Shown here in pieces: positions 1 through 11,604 of a DNA stretch of 64,000 bases. The DNA comes from Chamaelirium japonicum (lineage: Eukaryota; Streptophyta; Magnoliopsida; Liliales; Melanthiaceae), in assembly GCA_947650365.1 (NCBI GenBank), contig OX393550.1, forward strand, positions 49,585,594 through 49,649,593, written 5' to 3'. Positions within the stretch are counted from its first letter, which is position 1; each line of letters starts with the position of its first letter. Made by a program: the position numbers and the translations under genes. Below the pieces are notes generated by a model. That model had not been told where the DNA came from, ran no database searches, and was given only the letters and a program-made list of their open reading frames with translations.

Positions 1-39
1 TGCAATGCTGCTCACTAGCACCTCAGATAGTTATCCGCC

Positions 40-405
40 CGATGCCTCCACCAATGGCGCCCGTAGGCGCCTGTGATTGGCATCCGTCAATGCCGCTGTA
101 ATGGTGCCCATCGGCACATCTGATAGGCATCCATCGATGCCTTCAACATTGGCGCCTGTCGGTGCCTCCAATTAGCATCCGTTGATATCCCCACCAATGG
201 TGGTTGTCGGTGCTTTCAACCGGTGACTCCTCCAACAATGGCGCATGTCGGCAACTCTGATAGGCCTCCGTATAAACATCCAATAATGGTGCCCATCGGC
301 ACCTTTGATTGGCCTTCATAGAAACCTCCAACAATGGCACCCGTTGGTGCCTCCGATAGGTTTCCTAAGAATCCTCCAACAATGGTGCTTAACGGCACCT
401 CCCAC
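40..405. repeat. Minisatellite, about 48-bp unit, roughly 8 copies
   Basis: A diverged tandem repeat. The marker word AATGGYGCCC followed by a CGGYGCCT-like word recurs near 53, 100, 150, 196, 237, 286, 334 and 381, a period of about 48 bp. Units differ by scattered substitutions. The array probably continues left of the window, since the unit is already under way at its start. Short reading frames across it are repetitive and are not treated as genes. Confidence 0.8.
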
Positions 406-1290
406 CATCACGTGCGTCATCATCCTTCATGCCGACCGCCAAAGGGGCCGAGAGAAAGGAGCGATGCTTGCACTCTCCCCCCCCCCCCCCCTTTCGGGGG
501 TCTTGATCCTCCTTCGAGTTCCTTCTCCAGATATCTCCAATGCAATTCTTGCAATGATCTTTTCCAGTTGCTTTCTATGGGAGTCCCCCCCCCCCCCTAT
601 TTATAGACGGCTAATGCATGTTGCTTGCCTGCACGCCAAGCAAGTCGGCTGCATATATGAATAGGACTCACCAATAACAAGTCTCTCAGAATACTCATCC
701 AACGGCTCACAAGAAGCCCAAAATCCTAAAAGGAATCCTGTCAAAATCTACAACTTGCCAAAATTTTGCCCGAGCCGATCGTGCGCACGATTCTGTCTGG
801 AGATTACTCGTCGAAAAAGATGTCGATGCGTCAAGCGCATGATTTTTCCTAATCGTGCGAACGACCCTTCCTGATGACAATCTACAGTCTGAGAGGTCCT
901 CAAAACTAGCCACTTGTCGATAAAAAAGAGATGGTGAGGAGCTCTCGCTGATTTTTTTTTTTTTGACGGGACCACTATAGTGGCCAATACATTACCAGTT
1001 AGGGTGCCGACCCAAGATGAACCAAGGATCAACACTCATCATAGAAGCGAGAGAAATGCCCTGATTTTTAATAACCCTCAAGTAGGTTTGTAGAAAAGTT
1101 CAGTGTTAAGACAAGAGGGGAGGCCCCCCACTACTAAGCTGGAATAAATACACCTAACACCGTACCACTTATTCGAACCTTAACCAAGACCACGGATTAC
1201 ACATGTCTTACCTACTCACCGTCTTAGCGAAATATCCGGCCTTTATAGCATACTATTTATGAGCTCTATATCACAACAAAACATATCACC

Positions 1291-1292
<2 letters not shown>
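406..1292. other. Spacer without recognised gene
   Basis: C homopolymers lie near 479-492 and 584-596, and a T run near 950-964. The segment after the T run could be the A-tailed end of a minus-strand retroposed sequence, but no target duplication was found. No protein family was recognised. Confidence 0.5.
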
Positions 1293-1341
<49 letters not shown>

Positions 1342-1361
1342 CACACACACACACACACACA
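1293..1361. repeat. Compound (CT)n(CA)n microsatellite
   Basis: About 23 CT repeats run directly into about 11 CA repeats. Serine/leucine and arginine/glutamate frames over it are artefacts of the repeat. Confidence 0.95.
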
Positions 1362-3050
1362 AGCGCCTTTTACATCTTAACCACACCAAGCATGACAAGA
1401 AAAGTAGGAGGGCAACCCAACAAGCGAGGGGAGGAGGTAAAGCAATTGATGCTTCGGTGAGGAGGTTGCGGTTCACCATCACCACCACCACCACCACCAA
1501 GCTAGTCCGAGCACAAAGTCCATTACCCAAAAACTTTCAATCTCAAATCAAAACCAAAAAAAAAAGAAAAGAAGAAGAAAGTAGAAGGGCATATTTGTGG
1601 TCCCATTCATCTTTGAACCATTTATTTCCAAGATTTCCCACCACATGTCTCACAACCCCCATCACATCACACATTCACTGATCTGTCCAGCCCACCAGCT
1701 ACATGATTAAATAAAATATAACCACCTGCACAGGGTGTGCTTCGCACGTGTGGCCGGACGTAATTTTGTCTTGGCTAATTGCTAGCCTGTACACACAGAG
1801 AATCAACCTCGATCCACTTTCATAACACCTAATTAATTGCTAATTTGATGCAAATTATTGTTAACAAAACCGTGGCCACGTGGCAAGATGGGTCTCTCTA
1901 GACACTGACATGTGTCTCTAATGATTGGAAGAGAGAGAGAGAGAGCAACGGTGGAGTTTGGAAGTGTTCTTTGATATTATGAGTCCCCTCACTCTTACTA
2001 TTTCTTTTGTGGTCTAAGCACCTTCGTCCCCACCCCCACAAGCCAAATAAGTGATGAGTGATGTTATGCCCACACGTCGTGTGGGCAATAGTTGCACACA
2101 TGCCATGAGAGCCATGCATCACACTCGATGCACTGAAACAACCTACTGACATCCATAGTAACAAATTCGACATTCAAGAATAATTCGATAATGGATAAAG
2201 TTTGTAGCTCAAAAAAATTTTAAAATTTTCAAAATGAGTAAGGAGGGATTTTTTTTTCTTGGTAGGAGAGTTAGGAGAATTAAAGCTTGAAAACACAACA
2301 TAAAAAATATCATTTCATATTACCAATTTTATATAGATAGTTATAAAAAAATTATTTATAATCAGAATAAAATAAGTATTATATTAAAAAAAATAGATAA
2401 ATTCATAAATCGTTCATAAAATTTGTGAATTATTGATTTACCTTTAAGTTCACGAATTATTCACGGATTTTCCAAAGAATCGAAGAATATTGTTAGTACG
2501 CTGACATCAGCATGACATCGATCTTACTGAGACTTCGATAGCATGTGGGTAGATATTTGCCCCTCACAGCGTGTGGGTGTGTGCATTCCGCAAAAGAGAT
2601 CTCTTGATAAGCCCATATCGGCAAAAAAAGAGATCACATCACTTCAACCAAGGCAAACAAACTAGGTGATGTGTCCAAAAATATATAATTTACAACCATT
2701 GTTTTTTCCATTAGTGTTGGACGAATAGCTTTGTGATTAGGCAAAGGATTATTCTTTGAGATATTCGCCGATTGTGGGGAGAGATTTTTTCGCGCCCTTT
2801 AATCAAAGTAAATCAAAACTTTTGTAACTTGATTGTATCTTGATTTTACATTAATAAACTGATCGGGACTACCTACCGCCCTTCGAGGGGGTTGGCAAAA
2901 AAATAAAAAATATATAATTCAAATACAAAAACCACCATGTTAGAAACTTTGAAGTCACATTAATTCCATATTCACATACACAAGAGTTGGATCAAAGCTT
3001 AAACACACATGCGACCGGACATTAAATGTAATCAAGATTATGTTTTCTAA
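1362..3050. other. AT-rich spacer without recognised gene
   Basis: A small CAC trinucleotide run lies near 1476-1500. The rest is AT-rich, with a decayed-repeat look near 2560-2910. This segment lies 3' of the minus-strand AP2/ERF gene. No domain or splice structure was recognised. Confidence 0.5.
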
Positions 3051-3055
3051 AACAT

Positions 3056-3131
3056 AATGATGATGGTGGTGGTGATGATGATGATGATGATGAAGAAGAA
3101 GAAGAAGAAGAAGAAGAAGAAGAAGAAGAAG
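3056..3131. repeat. (GAT)n/(GAA)n trinucleotide microsatellite
   Basis: GAT/GGT triplets are followed by about 14 AAG triplets. It lies about 90 bp downstream of the AP2/ERF stop codon, probably in the 3' UTR or just beyond. Reading it as poly-Phe is frame read-through. Confidence 0.9.
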
Positions 3132-3216
3132 CTCCTTTGTTTGCCAAAATTGAATGATGAGTAACTAATTAACCATGCATGAGGTTGTTTAACACGCGAT
3201 CTAGTGTCTTGTAGCT

Positions 3217-3966
3217 CTAGAGGTAGTCCCACAAGGAGGGCTCCTCGAGCCGGAATCCGATGTAGTCCTCGTCCGACGTCGGCGGAGACACCCACGACGT
3301 AGGACGGCGGAACCCGTCTCTCAGGTCGAGCAGGAGGTCCGGCAGGTCGAAGAGCTTGTCGTCGCTGTCGCTCGAAGGGGTGGTCGGAGCAGGCTCCGCG
3401 TGGCCAGGCTCCGCCGCTTCGTGCGGAATCGGGCTGCCGTCGCCAAATGTGGCGGCGGCGGCCTTGGCGGCGGCGGCCTGGATGTCCTTGGGGGAGTTGG
3501 TGGCGGGGACGGGGGAGGTCGGGGGCCAATTCGGGGAAGTTGAGGTACGCCGATTGGCCCTTGATGGTCATGGCGGCGACGTCGTGAGCCCGGGCCGCCA
3601 TCTCGGCCGTCGAGAAGGTCCCGAGCCAGATCCTCGACTTCTTCCGCGGCTCTCGGATCTCCGACACCCATTTGCCCCAGTTGCGCATCCGCACCCCGCG
3701 GTACGCCGGATGCTTCCCGTCCTTGCTCCTCTTCTTCGCCTCGCCGCTGCCGCTGCCGCTGCCGTCGCTAGCTTCGCTCCGCCGCTTGGAGCCGCTCTTG
3801 TCGGCCTTGCTCGAACTCTTTGAAGCCGGTTCTGGCGAGCCATCCGTGCTGGGGGAAGTGGAGAATGAGGAGGAAGAGGAGGGGGAGGAGGTGGTGGTGG
3901 TGGTGTACGAGGAGGAGGAGGTGGTGGTGTTAGCTTCACATTCTTGGGTGTGTGTGTTTCTTCCAT
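3217..3966 (-). pseudogene. AP2/ERF transcription factor, DREB A-4 (ERF034-like), with two frame breaks
   Basis: Probable DNA-binding regulator of the DREB subfamily, which binds DRE/GCC-type promoter elements in the nucleus. The AP2 domain is plain: [19 protein letters not shown], then [20 protein letters not shown], then a conserved helix ending LNFPEL. A Ser/Thr-rich N-terminus and a Lys/Arg-rich stretch precede it. An Ala-rich [10 protein letters not shown] segment and an acidic tail ending LWDYL follow, all typical of the group. The only suitable ATG is at 3966, but that frame does not lead into the AP2 domain. One extra CA unit in the (AC)5 run at 3948-3957 explains this, because losing two bases restores it. 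A second shift (+1) lies in a C run, near 3505-3515 on the plus strand, between LPRP and the IQAAAAK segment. The shifts sum to three, so the ATG and the stop (3217-3219) share a frame. It may be a young pseudogene or an assembly with two repeat-length errors. No intron is needed, as is usual for the family. Confidence 0.85.
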
Positions 3967-4049
3967 GATAGCGCCGGTGGCCTCTGGTGTGGTAGGAGAA
4001 TGTGAAGTGGTTGCAAATTGTGATGAGGTGAGCTTTTTATGAACGCCCA

Positions 4050-4171
4050 ATGAGAGAGAGAGAGAGACAGAGAGAGAGAGAGAGTTGGGCCCATGCACTA
4101 TAAGGGGAGAGAGAGAGAGAGAGAGAGAGATGGGCCCATGCACTATAAGGAGAGAGAGAGTTGGGCCCATG

Positions 4172-4216
<45 letters not shown>
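4050..4216 (-). promoter_or_regulatory. GA/CT repeat leader with three TGGGCCCATGCAC boxes upstream of AP2/ERF
   Basis: Within a GA-rich (CT in gene sense) tract, the word TGGGCCCATGCAC occurs at 4086-4098, 4131-4143 and 4162-4174. The first two copies are each followed by TATAAGG. It combines a TCP site II-like core (TGGGCC) with an RY-like CATGCA. The boxes lie 120-210 bp upstream of the putative ATG at 3966. GA/CT tracts are known targets of BPC (GAGA-binding) proteins in plants. A regulatory role here is inference, because tandem duplication of the microsatellite alone would also give this pattern. Confidence 0.5.
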
Positions 4217-4219
<3 letters not shown>

Positions 4220-4229
4220 GCACATGTAC

Positions 4230-4730
4230 AGAATGGCCCTCACAATGCCCATGGGATTAATCAGCCATCCTGCAAGCTTCAGTGGATCATCTCCAGCTTA
4301 TGCCTTTGATCCACAAATCCACAATTTACCTCTCCCACTCTCATATTTACTCATGCATTTAGTATATTCAATGTGAAATAATTAAATTTTGGGGAAAAAA
4401 CCATTGAGGACTCCAAATCATTTGTATCTGGTACGAGTCGTACCAATTGGCATTGATCATGCCTAGGCTGATCTTATGGAGGGAAGAGAGCACAGCGGTT
4501 ATATAAAGACAATGATTTTCGTTTCCTTTACTGATGTAGGACTAACTGCTCAACGGATATACACAAGTTTATGTACGCATGACAAAAGTATGTAATAATC
4601 ACAATTAAATTAAAGTTTTCGATAACTTTGCTAAGGTTAAATGTTTCTAGTATTTTTTGTTCCTTTTTTCATTATTTGTCTCCTCAAATTGAATTATTAA
4701 TTGTCGGTTAGTGTTATTCATTCAATGTCG
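4230..4730. other. Spacer upstream of AP2/ERF
   Basis: AT-rich sequence with no recognised gene. If the AP2/ERF promoter is functional it falls partly here. Confidence 0.5.
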
Positions 4731-4731
4731 A

Positions 4732-5420
4732 CTTTTTTTTTTTGGTAGTTAGGAGGGTAGGAGGTCCCAACTGGACCTCCAGTAGACGCCATATGTCGGC
4801 ACAGAGATAAACCCACCTCCCTATGGGAGTATTACAAGACAACGCACCCATGGCGGAGGACCATGCCACACCGGGCGGACGACAGTGACCACAATCCCCA
4901 GAAGGAAAACAAAGAAAATAGCAAACCATACCCAAAAAAGAACCAAAAGCGTCTCCACCGTCAAGAAAACCACCACCAGCTGCTCGACACAGAAAAAATT
5001 GGGGTCGTCGTTGCCACGCACCGCCGGAAGCCGCTCCGCCGTACAGAGGAAAGAGGGATCACACGACCCAATTCCCGGAACATCTGCCATACGCGTTCCG
5101 GGTTCGGATCTGCCACTCCCGCTGCAGACCGGCCGACTCCAAAGCCGGGCCACGACCGGCGAATCGAGCAGAGGGGCCGCTCCGCCTCCTTGATCTCCAA
5201 TCACAAAAACGCCGCCGCTGGTGCCCCCCTATAAACAAGGGGAGAAAAGGGATCTGAAACATATCCGACCCCATGAGAGGCACCGACCGAAGTCCTGACC
5301 TCCCCGGAGCCACCGGCGGCATCCAAGGAGGCCAAGAGGGCTCACCGAAACCCTAGATCTAGAGGAACAGGATAGAGGGGAGCGTGGGCGCTCCGAGCCA
5401 ACAGACTCTAAATCCAACTG
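4732..5420 (-). mobile_element. Probable retroposed sequence with A tail
   Basis: A GC-rich block of about 0.7 kb in AT-rich surroundings. Read on the minus strand it ends in an A run, seen as the T run at 4732-4743. Overlapping open frames exist but none matches a family I know. GC content, lack of splice sites and the terminal A run suggest a processed or non-LTR retroposed copy. No flanking target duplication was found, so the class is uncertain. Confidence 0.4.
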
Positions 5421-5918
5421 AACTTGTGCTTCTAGTTAAACTCGATCTAGTCACCAGTCCAATTAAATTCAACGGTAAACCTGAAATTGAATAAATGCAT
5501 AGTATTCTCATGTTTTTTAAAAGAAAAATATATTAAAAAGTTTTGGCAATACATTTTTTTTTCCCGAGAATTCCCCTCAGATCGTGAGGGAGGGGTTTGG
5601 CCTTGACCTAGACTGTCTTAAGTCTCAGAAAATGAAATCACAACTATTTTTCGGGGTTTTCGGACGGATAGAAATAAACTTGATTCGGGTTGACAGATAT
5701 GGAGGATTGTGCAGCCTTTTCAGCGTGCGATCCTCGGATCATTTCCCCCTGCTACTACTGAAGGCAAAGATTAGATATGGGGTCCATAAGCTGTTTATGT
5801 TGTCTTATGTGTATGGACTTATTTTAAGCCATCACCTTCATAATAAAAATGGCAAAACTTATCGTAGCCTGAATTGGTAGGGACTTAGAAGGACCTCTCT
5901 TCTTGTCCTATCTAAGCC

Positions 5919-5920
<2 letters not shown>
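5421..5920. other. Spacer, nothing recognised
   Basis: AT-rich sequence with only short frames and no recognised feature before the GA microsatellite. Confidence 0.5.

Positions 5921-5979
<59 letters not shown>
5921..5979. repeat. (GA)n microsatellite
   Basis: About 29 uninterrupted GA units. Confidence 0.97.
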
Positions 5980-5980
<1 letters not shown>

Positions 5981-7619
5981 ATGTTGCTTAACCCTTCTTG
6001 AGACAGCTCACTGAAGGAGGAGCTGTGACTTGGATTCCACATCACTGAAGAGCAAAAAAACACCCCCACCTCTGTAAACTGAGAAGCCACAGAGCACACT
6101 TTGGGGACTGATTTGGACCTGCTTGGATACACTCTGGACTCAATATTTTGTGATTTTTGGAAGCTAGCCATTTTTCTGGAGTCCAAAATCGAGAATCCGG
6201 TCTCCGGAACCGTCGTTTTGGGATTCCAGGATTCTGGACTGCAAGAATCCTAGAATCAAAATCATAACCTAACATGGACTTGCGCTATGCTCCACTCCCT
6301 CGGCCACCTTGGGTCTCCTTCGTTGGTTAACTAGTACACTTCTTGGCGGCAATGACCATGACCCTGAAAGATTAGTTTAAACCTCCTCCAGATTGCTAAG
6401 GAGATTCACTGGTACCATGAGCATCTTGGGTCCATCGCCTGCCCCCACCAAATAATTAACCCAAATTGATCGTACTAGACTTGCGTGATCACCATTAGTC
6501 TAATCGGGATCGACACCTAACGAAATGCGTCGTCTAGCCCCGAACCCATTAAAGAAGCTAGACCCACATGGGGGGCTCACATTGCACCTCATTCCATTAA
6601 ACAAAATCACCCAATCAAAAATTTTAGCCCCCCACCCCAAACAATCCCTAATCATGGTCCGCGAAGCGTCCTCGATACAGTCACGGGGACGCATATAATA
6701 CTCGTAGAAGACCCGACAAAAGACCAAGAGACACAAGTGACTCAAAATGTATGTATTCTACATTGGCAATGCATTGTATGGCCTAAAATAAGACATAGTT
6801 GGAATTAATTAAGTTGTGAGAGGACAAAGCTTCCAAGAGATTATGCCTCCACCTTCACCCTTTGAAGAAGAGACCCACAATGGCTTGCAAGAGAGAAGGA
6901 GCCACAAGAGCTACCTAACTCTCAGTAGCCCACAAGCCATTGGGAGCTTTACCAACTGAGAGTTGGTTCACAACTTCCATACTCTAAGTGGACACTCATG
7001 CCACCTAACACTCCAAACCAATGCTGATGGCCAGTTGGATGGAACCCATCACTTGCAAGAGAAAGGGGGCATGCTATTTGTATTGGGAGAATGACTATAT
7101 ACAGCCCAGGTCTTTCAGGGGCTGCCCATTAAGTCATATTTTTAATATATCCAATATGCCCACGTCATGGATTCAAATCACCGTATCGGAATCGCGGAAA
7201 TAGGAGATGTTTTGCTAAATATCCCGTTTTTCATAGGACCGTGTGTTACAGGATCAAACCTTACGGATATTTTGAAGATTTCAGCATTTTGTTATGGTTC
7301 GGAGAAAAATAAAAAGAGATTTAATGATTTATGTCTAGTTTTTATTACTTGGCCTACCGCTGCAAACCAGCCCTATTGCAAAGGGCACCCCATTACCACC
7401 TTCGCCATTGTCAGTCTAGTGCATGCCGCAACCCGTCTCCTTTGTTCTCTTACCTCTTCTTCTTCTTCTTCCACCTTCATATGAAATAGTGATGACCATT
7501 GGGGGTTGAGTCCCTCTGCATCTAGGCCCAGCAACATGTCGGATTAGGATTGGATTAAGGTAGATCCAAATTTGATATGTTTATATTTTTTAATCGAGTT
7601 AAGAACTAAACTAGAAACA

Positions 7620-7622
<3 letters not shown>
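5980..7622. other. Spacer, nothing recognised
   Basis: No domain, RNA gene or clear transposon end was recognised. There is a short TTC run near 7456-7471. Confidence 0.5.

Positions 7623-7689
<67 letters not shown>
7623..7689. repeat. (CT)n microsatellite
   Basis: About 33 CT units. Confidence 0.97.
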
Positions 7690-7692
<3 letters not shown>

Positions 7693-7695
7693 TGT

Positions 7696-7862
7696 TTGGT
7701 TACAAAGAACCGGCTTTGTCTTCATCCGTGATCAAAGGAGAAACTCAGTGCATGGATCATGCAATTGTCTATGAGAGATATATGTTTCATCACTTTTGCA
7801 TATTGTAGATCCGATCTAGATTTATTCATCGTACTATTTGAGATTTTTATGTTGAAATCCTT
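7696..7862 (+). repeat. Dispersed repeat, copy 1
   Basis: A segment of about 165 bp shares long matching stretches with 9293-9462, for example GATCAAAGGAGAAACTCAG, GATCATGCAAT, TAGATCCGATCT and TGTTGAAATCCTT. The two copies are direct repeats about 1.6 kb apart, with a CT microsatellite and a foldback element between them. They may be remains of an LTR or of another dispersed family. Confidence 0.65.
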
Positions 7863-8868
<1,006 letters not shown>

Positions 8869-8944
8869 ACGAGGTTTTGGATATAAAAGAACTAGCTTTG
8901 TCACGTCTTGGATTCGACTACGATGGAAACCAACCAAACCTAGG

Positions 8945-9262
8945 GTGTGACGGGGTTAAAAAGGACAAGTCACGAAGGTAAAAGGAGTTTATGGATTGAT
9001 TTGATCATTTAATTTGTTAATCATTGTATTATCATTAACTAATTACTATGTAATAAGCGATGGCTTTGAAGGAAAACCTACCAAACTTTGAGGGAAAGTC
9101 TACCAAGAAACAAGTAAGAGTATTGGCTTTCCCTCAAAGTCATCCCTTATCATATAGTAATTAGACAATGATAATATAGTAATTAACAAATTAAATGATA
9201 AAATCAATCCTGGAACCCCTTTTACCTTTGTGACTTACCCTTTTTAGCCCCCTCACACCACA
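8945..9262. mobile_element. Foldback/MITE with arms of about 140 bp
   Basis: The left arm (GGTGTGACGGGGTTAAAAAG, then AAGTCACGAAGGTAAAAGG, then ATCATTTAATTTGTTAAT) is mirrored by the right arm read in reverse complement (GGTGTGAGGGGGCTAAAAAG, AAGTCACAAAGGTAAAAGG, ATCATTTAATTTGTTAAT). The arms run almost to the centre, so a transcript would form a hairpin of about 140 bp stem. The arms differ by scattered substitutions. No clear target duplication was identified. It encodes no protein. Confidence 0.8.
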
Positions 9263-9292
9263 GGTTTGGCTAATTTCCATTGTAACCGGATC

Positions 9293-9462
9293 CGGGGAGT
9301 GACAAGCTTCGTCTGCATCTGTGATCAAAGGAGAAACTCAGCACATGGATCATGCAATCGTCTTCGAGGGCTATATGTTTTATCGCTACCGCTTACTATA
9401 GATCCGATCTGGATGTATTAATCAAATCATTTGGGATTTTCATGTTGAAATCCTTACAGTAT
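9293..9462 (+). repeat. Dispersed repeat, copy 2
   Basis: Direct repeat partner of 7696-7862, diverged by scattered substitutions and small indels. Confidence 0.65.
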
Positions 9463-10585
9463 GATCATTTTTAATCAATATCAGACCAAAATACTAATAG
9501 TAAACTCGGAGTTTTCGGATTTGGGTCATGATCCGGCTGACAGGTCAGGTTAAAAAAACAGAAATAGTCAAACAGAAACCATGACTTCTAAGTTTAAATC
9601 GCTATTAGCTTGGGCCAATGGATTTGGTGATCCATAGCTTCGATGAATAAAATATAATGGTTGGGCTGGAAATCAGACTATTGAAATAAGAAGGCTGGGT
9701 TGGGCTTCGAGCGGACTATGATATATATTATAAAAGCTAAGTTAATGTATAGAACCAGATTTTACTGATCGAATTGAGGTACATCTGAATTTGAGCAGAT
9801 TATATTTCGAATCGGGTCATATGGTTTTTAATCAAATCTTGGGCCAAAAAACTAATACCAAAGTTGGGATTTTCGGAATTGGATTCAGATCATGATTTGG
9901 CCCATTGACAGGTCTATATGCATCGATCTAATTTGCCCATTAGTAGCCGAGTCTTCCTATAGCTGATTCGGTCATTGAAGGTCGAGTGACACTACAGTGC
10001 ACCTGGTTTTCTCCGATCAAATGTGTTGGAGCAGCACTCTGCCTGAAATGATGAGCCTAGGAGGAAGAATAAGGCAAGGAGGAGAAGGAGGGAGGAGAAG
10101 GAGGGAGGATGAAGGAGGGAGAAGGCAACGGTAGCGGGTTGGATGGAATCAAAGCTGGCGGATGAGCGACAACTTGCATGAGATTAGCAGGGTGGTGCCC
10201 TATACGGGTACATTGATGGTGGCAGAACCTAAACCTAAACCTAACCCTAACTCTAAACCCAATATCTATGGGCCATGGGTTGAACCCTAGATCTGGGATC
10301 TAAACCGAACCATCAAACTGCTTGCCGCTGTCGCTCGCGCCGCTGCTATCTCGCTAGAGCTACTCGTCGTCGTGTGCTCGAGTGAGATGGGAGAAGCAGA
10401 GGCCGAGAGTAATTTTGGGTTTCTGAAGAATATCAGAGATCTAACGTTAATTGAAAAGTTTTGATATTTTGCACCTATGTGATTTGTTCTGTCACGAAAT
10501 AATCACCAATTAACCCAAAAAAAAAGTGAGATGTATATAGCCTTTCTTATTGTATTTTTTTTCAGTGTGTGTACGTGTATGCGCA
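9463..10585. other. Spacer with short telomere-like tract
   Basis: AT-rich at first. At 10225-10260 there is a short series of CCTAAA and CCCTAA words resembling the plant telomere repeat but irregular. No gene was recognised. Confidence 0.45.
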
Positions 10586-10806
<221 letters not shown>

Positions 10807-10849
10807 GTGTGGCCTGAAGCTAACCACCGATATCAATCCCCAGTTCATA

Positions 10850-11022
10850 TGAGCAATGCTATTCAACCAACCAGATAGCCAACCTTCATACGTGGCACTC
10901 GTTCGCAGCTGCCCCTTTGCCTACCGGTTGGAGCTGAGTGCGATTTATCGATCAGGGATGGGTGCAACGGACGATCATGATCGTGCCACATATGAAGGTT
11001 GGCCATAGCAATTTCAATTTCA
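10850..11022. mobile_element. MITE, family A copy 1
   Basis: The ends are inverted: left GCCAACCTTCATACGTGGCAC, right (reverse complement) GCCAACCTTCATATGTGGCAC. The core CTTTGCCTACCGGTTGG and the word GGGTGCAACGGAC are shared with the element at 14565-14805. It is non-coding. Confidence 0.7.
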
Positions 11023-11133
11023 TACTGGTAGATGCACTACCCATACATCGAGAGGGGAAGTGAAGGGTCTCTCACCTAACCCAATCTCCCTCTCTCTCTC
11101 TCCTCTCGTGATCACCTTTCTTTGCCTCCAAAG

Positions 11134-11604
11134 TAGGGCCGGCAATTTCGGACCCGACACAGCAGACCTGACACAAAATTAGCGGGTCTGGGTCAGGATA
11201 AAATGGGTTTGGGTCGTAAACGAGTCGACACGATAGACCCGTTTAATAAACGGGTCGGGTCCGGGTTTAGGATCTGGACACGGTAGATCCGGGAAGACCC
11301 GTTTAAAATTCAACGGGTTGTGTCGGGTCAGGTCTACCCGCAATCCGATATTGTTATATACAGTACCAGTGGGTCTATCGGATCAGATCGGGTCGAGTCG
11401 GATTGGGTCAGATCGGGTCAACTGAATAGACCCTTGTGGTAAACGGGTCTTACCGGGTCTTATCGGGTCTACCCGTTTATTAGCAGGTTGGATACGAGTT
11501 GAGGATCTAGACACGATTAGTTAAACGGGCCGGGTCCGGATCTAGGGGTTTTGGACACAACCCGAAACTAGACACGAACCCGACCCAACCCGTTGACACC
11601 CCTA
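11134..11604. mobile_element. Non-autonomous hAT-like element, 471 bp
   Basis: It is flanked by a perfect 8-bp direct repeat CTCCAAAG (11126-11133 and 11605-11612), as expected for hAT insertion. The ends start TAGGG on both strands and the interior is rich in GGGTC/GACCC words, matching the common plant class whose ends read TAGGGNTGNCAAC. No coding sequence is present. Confidence 0.8.
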
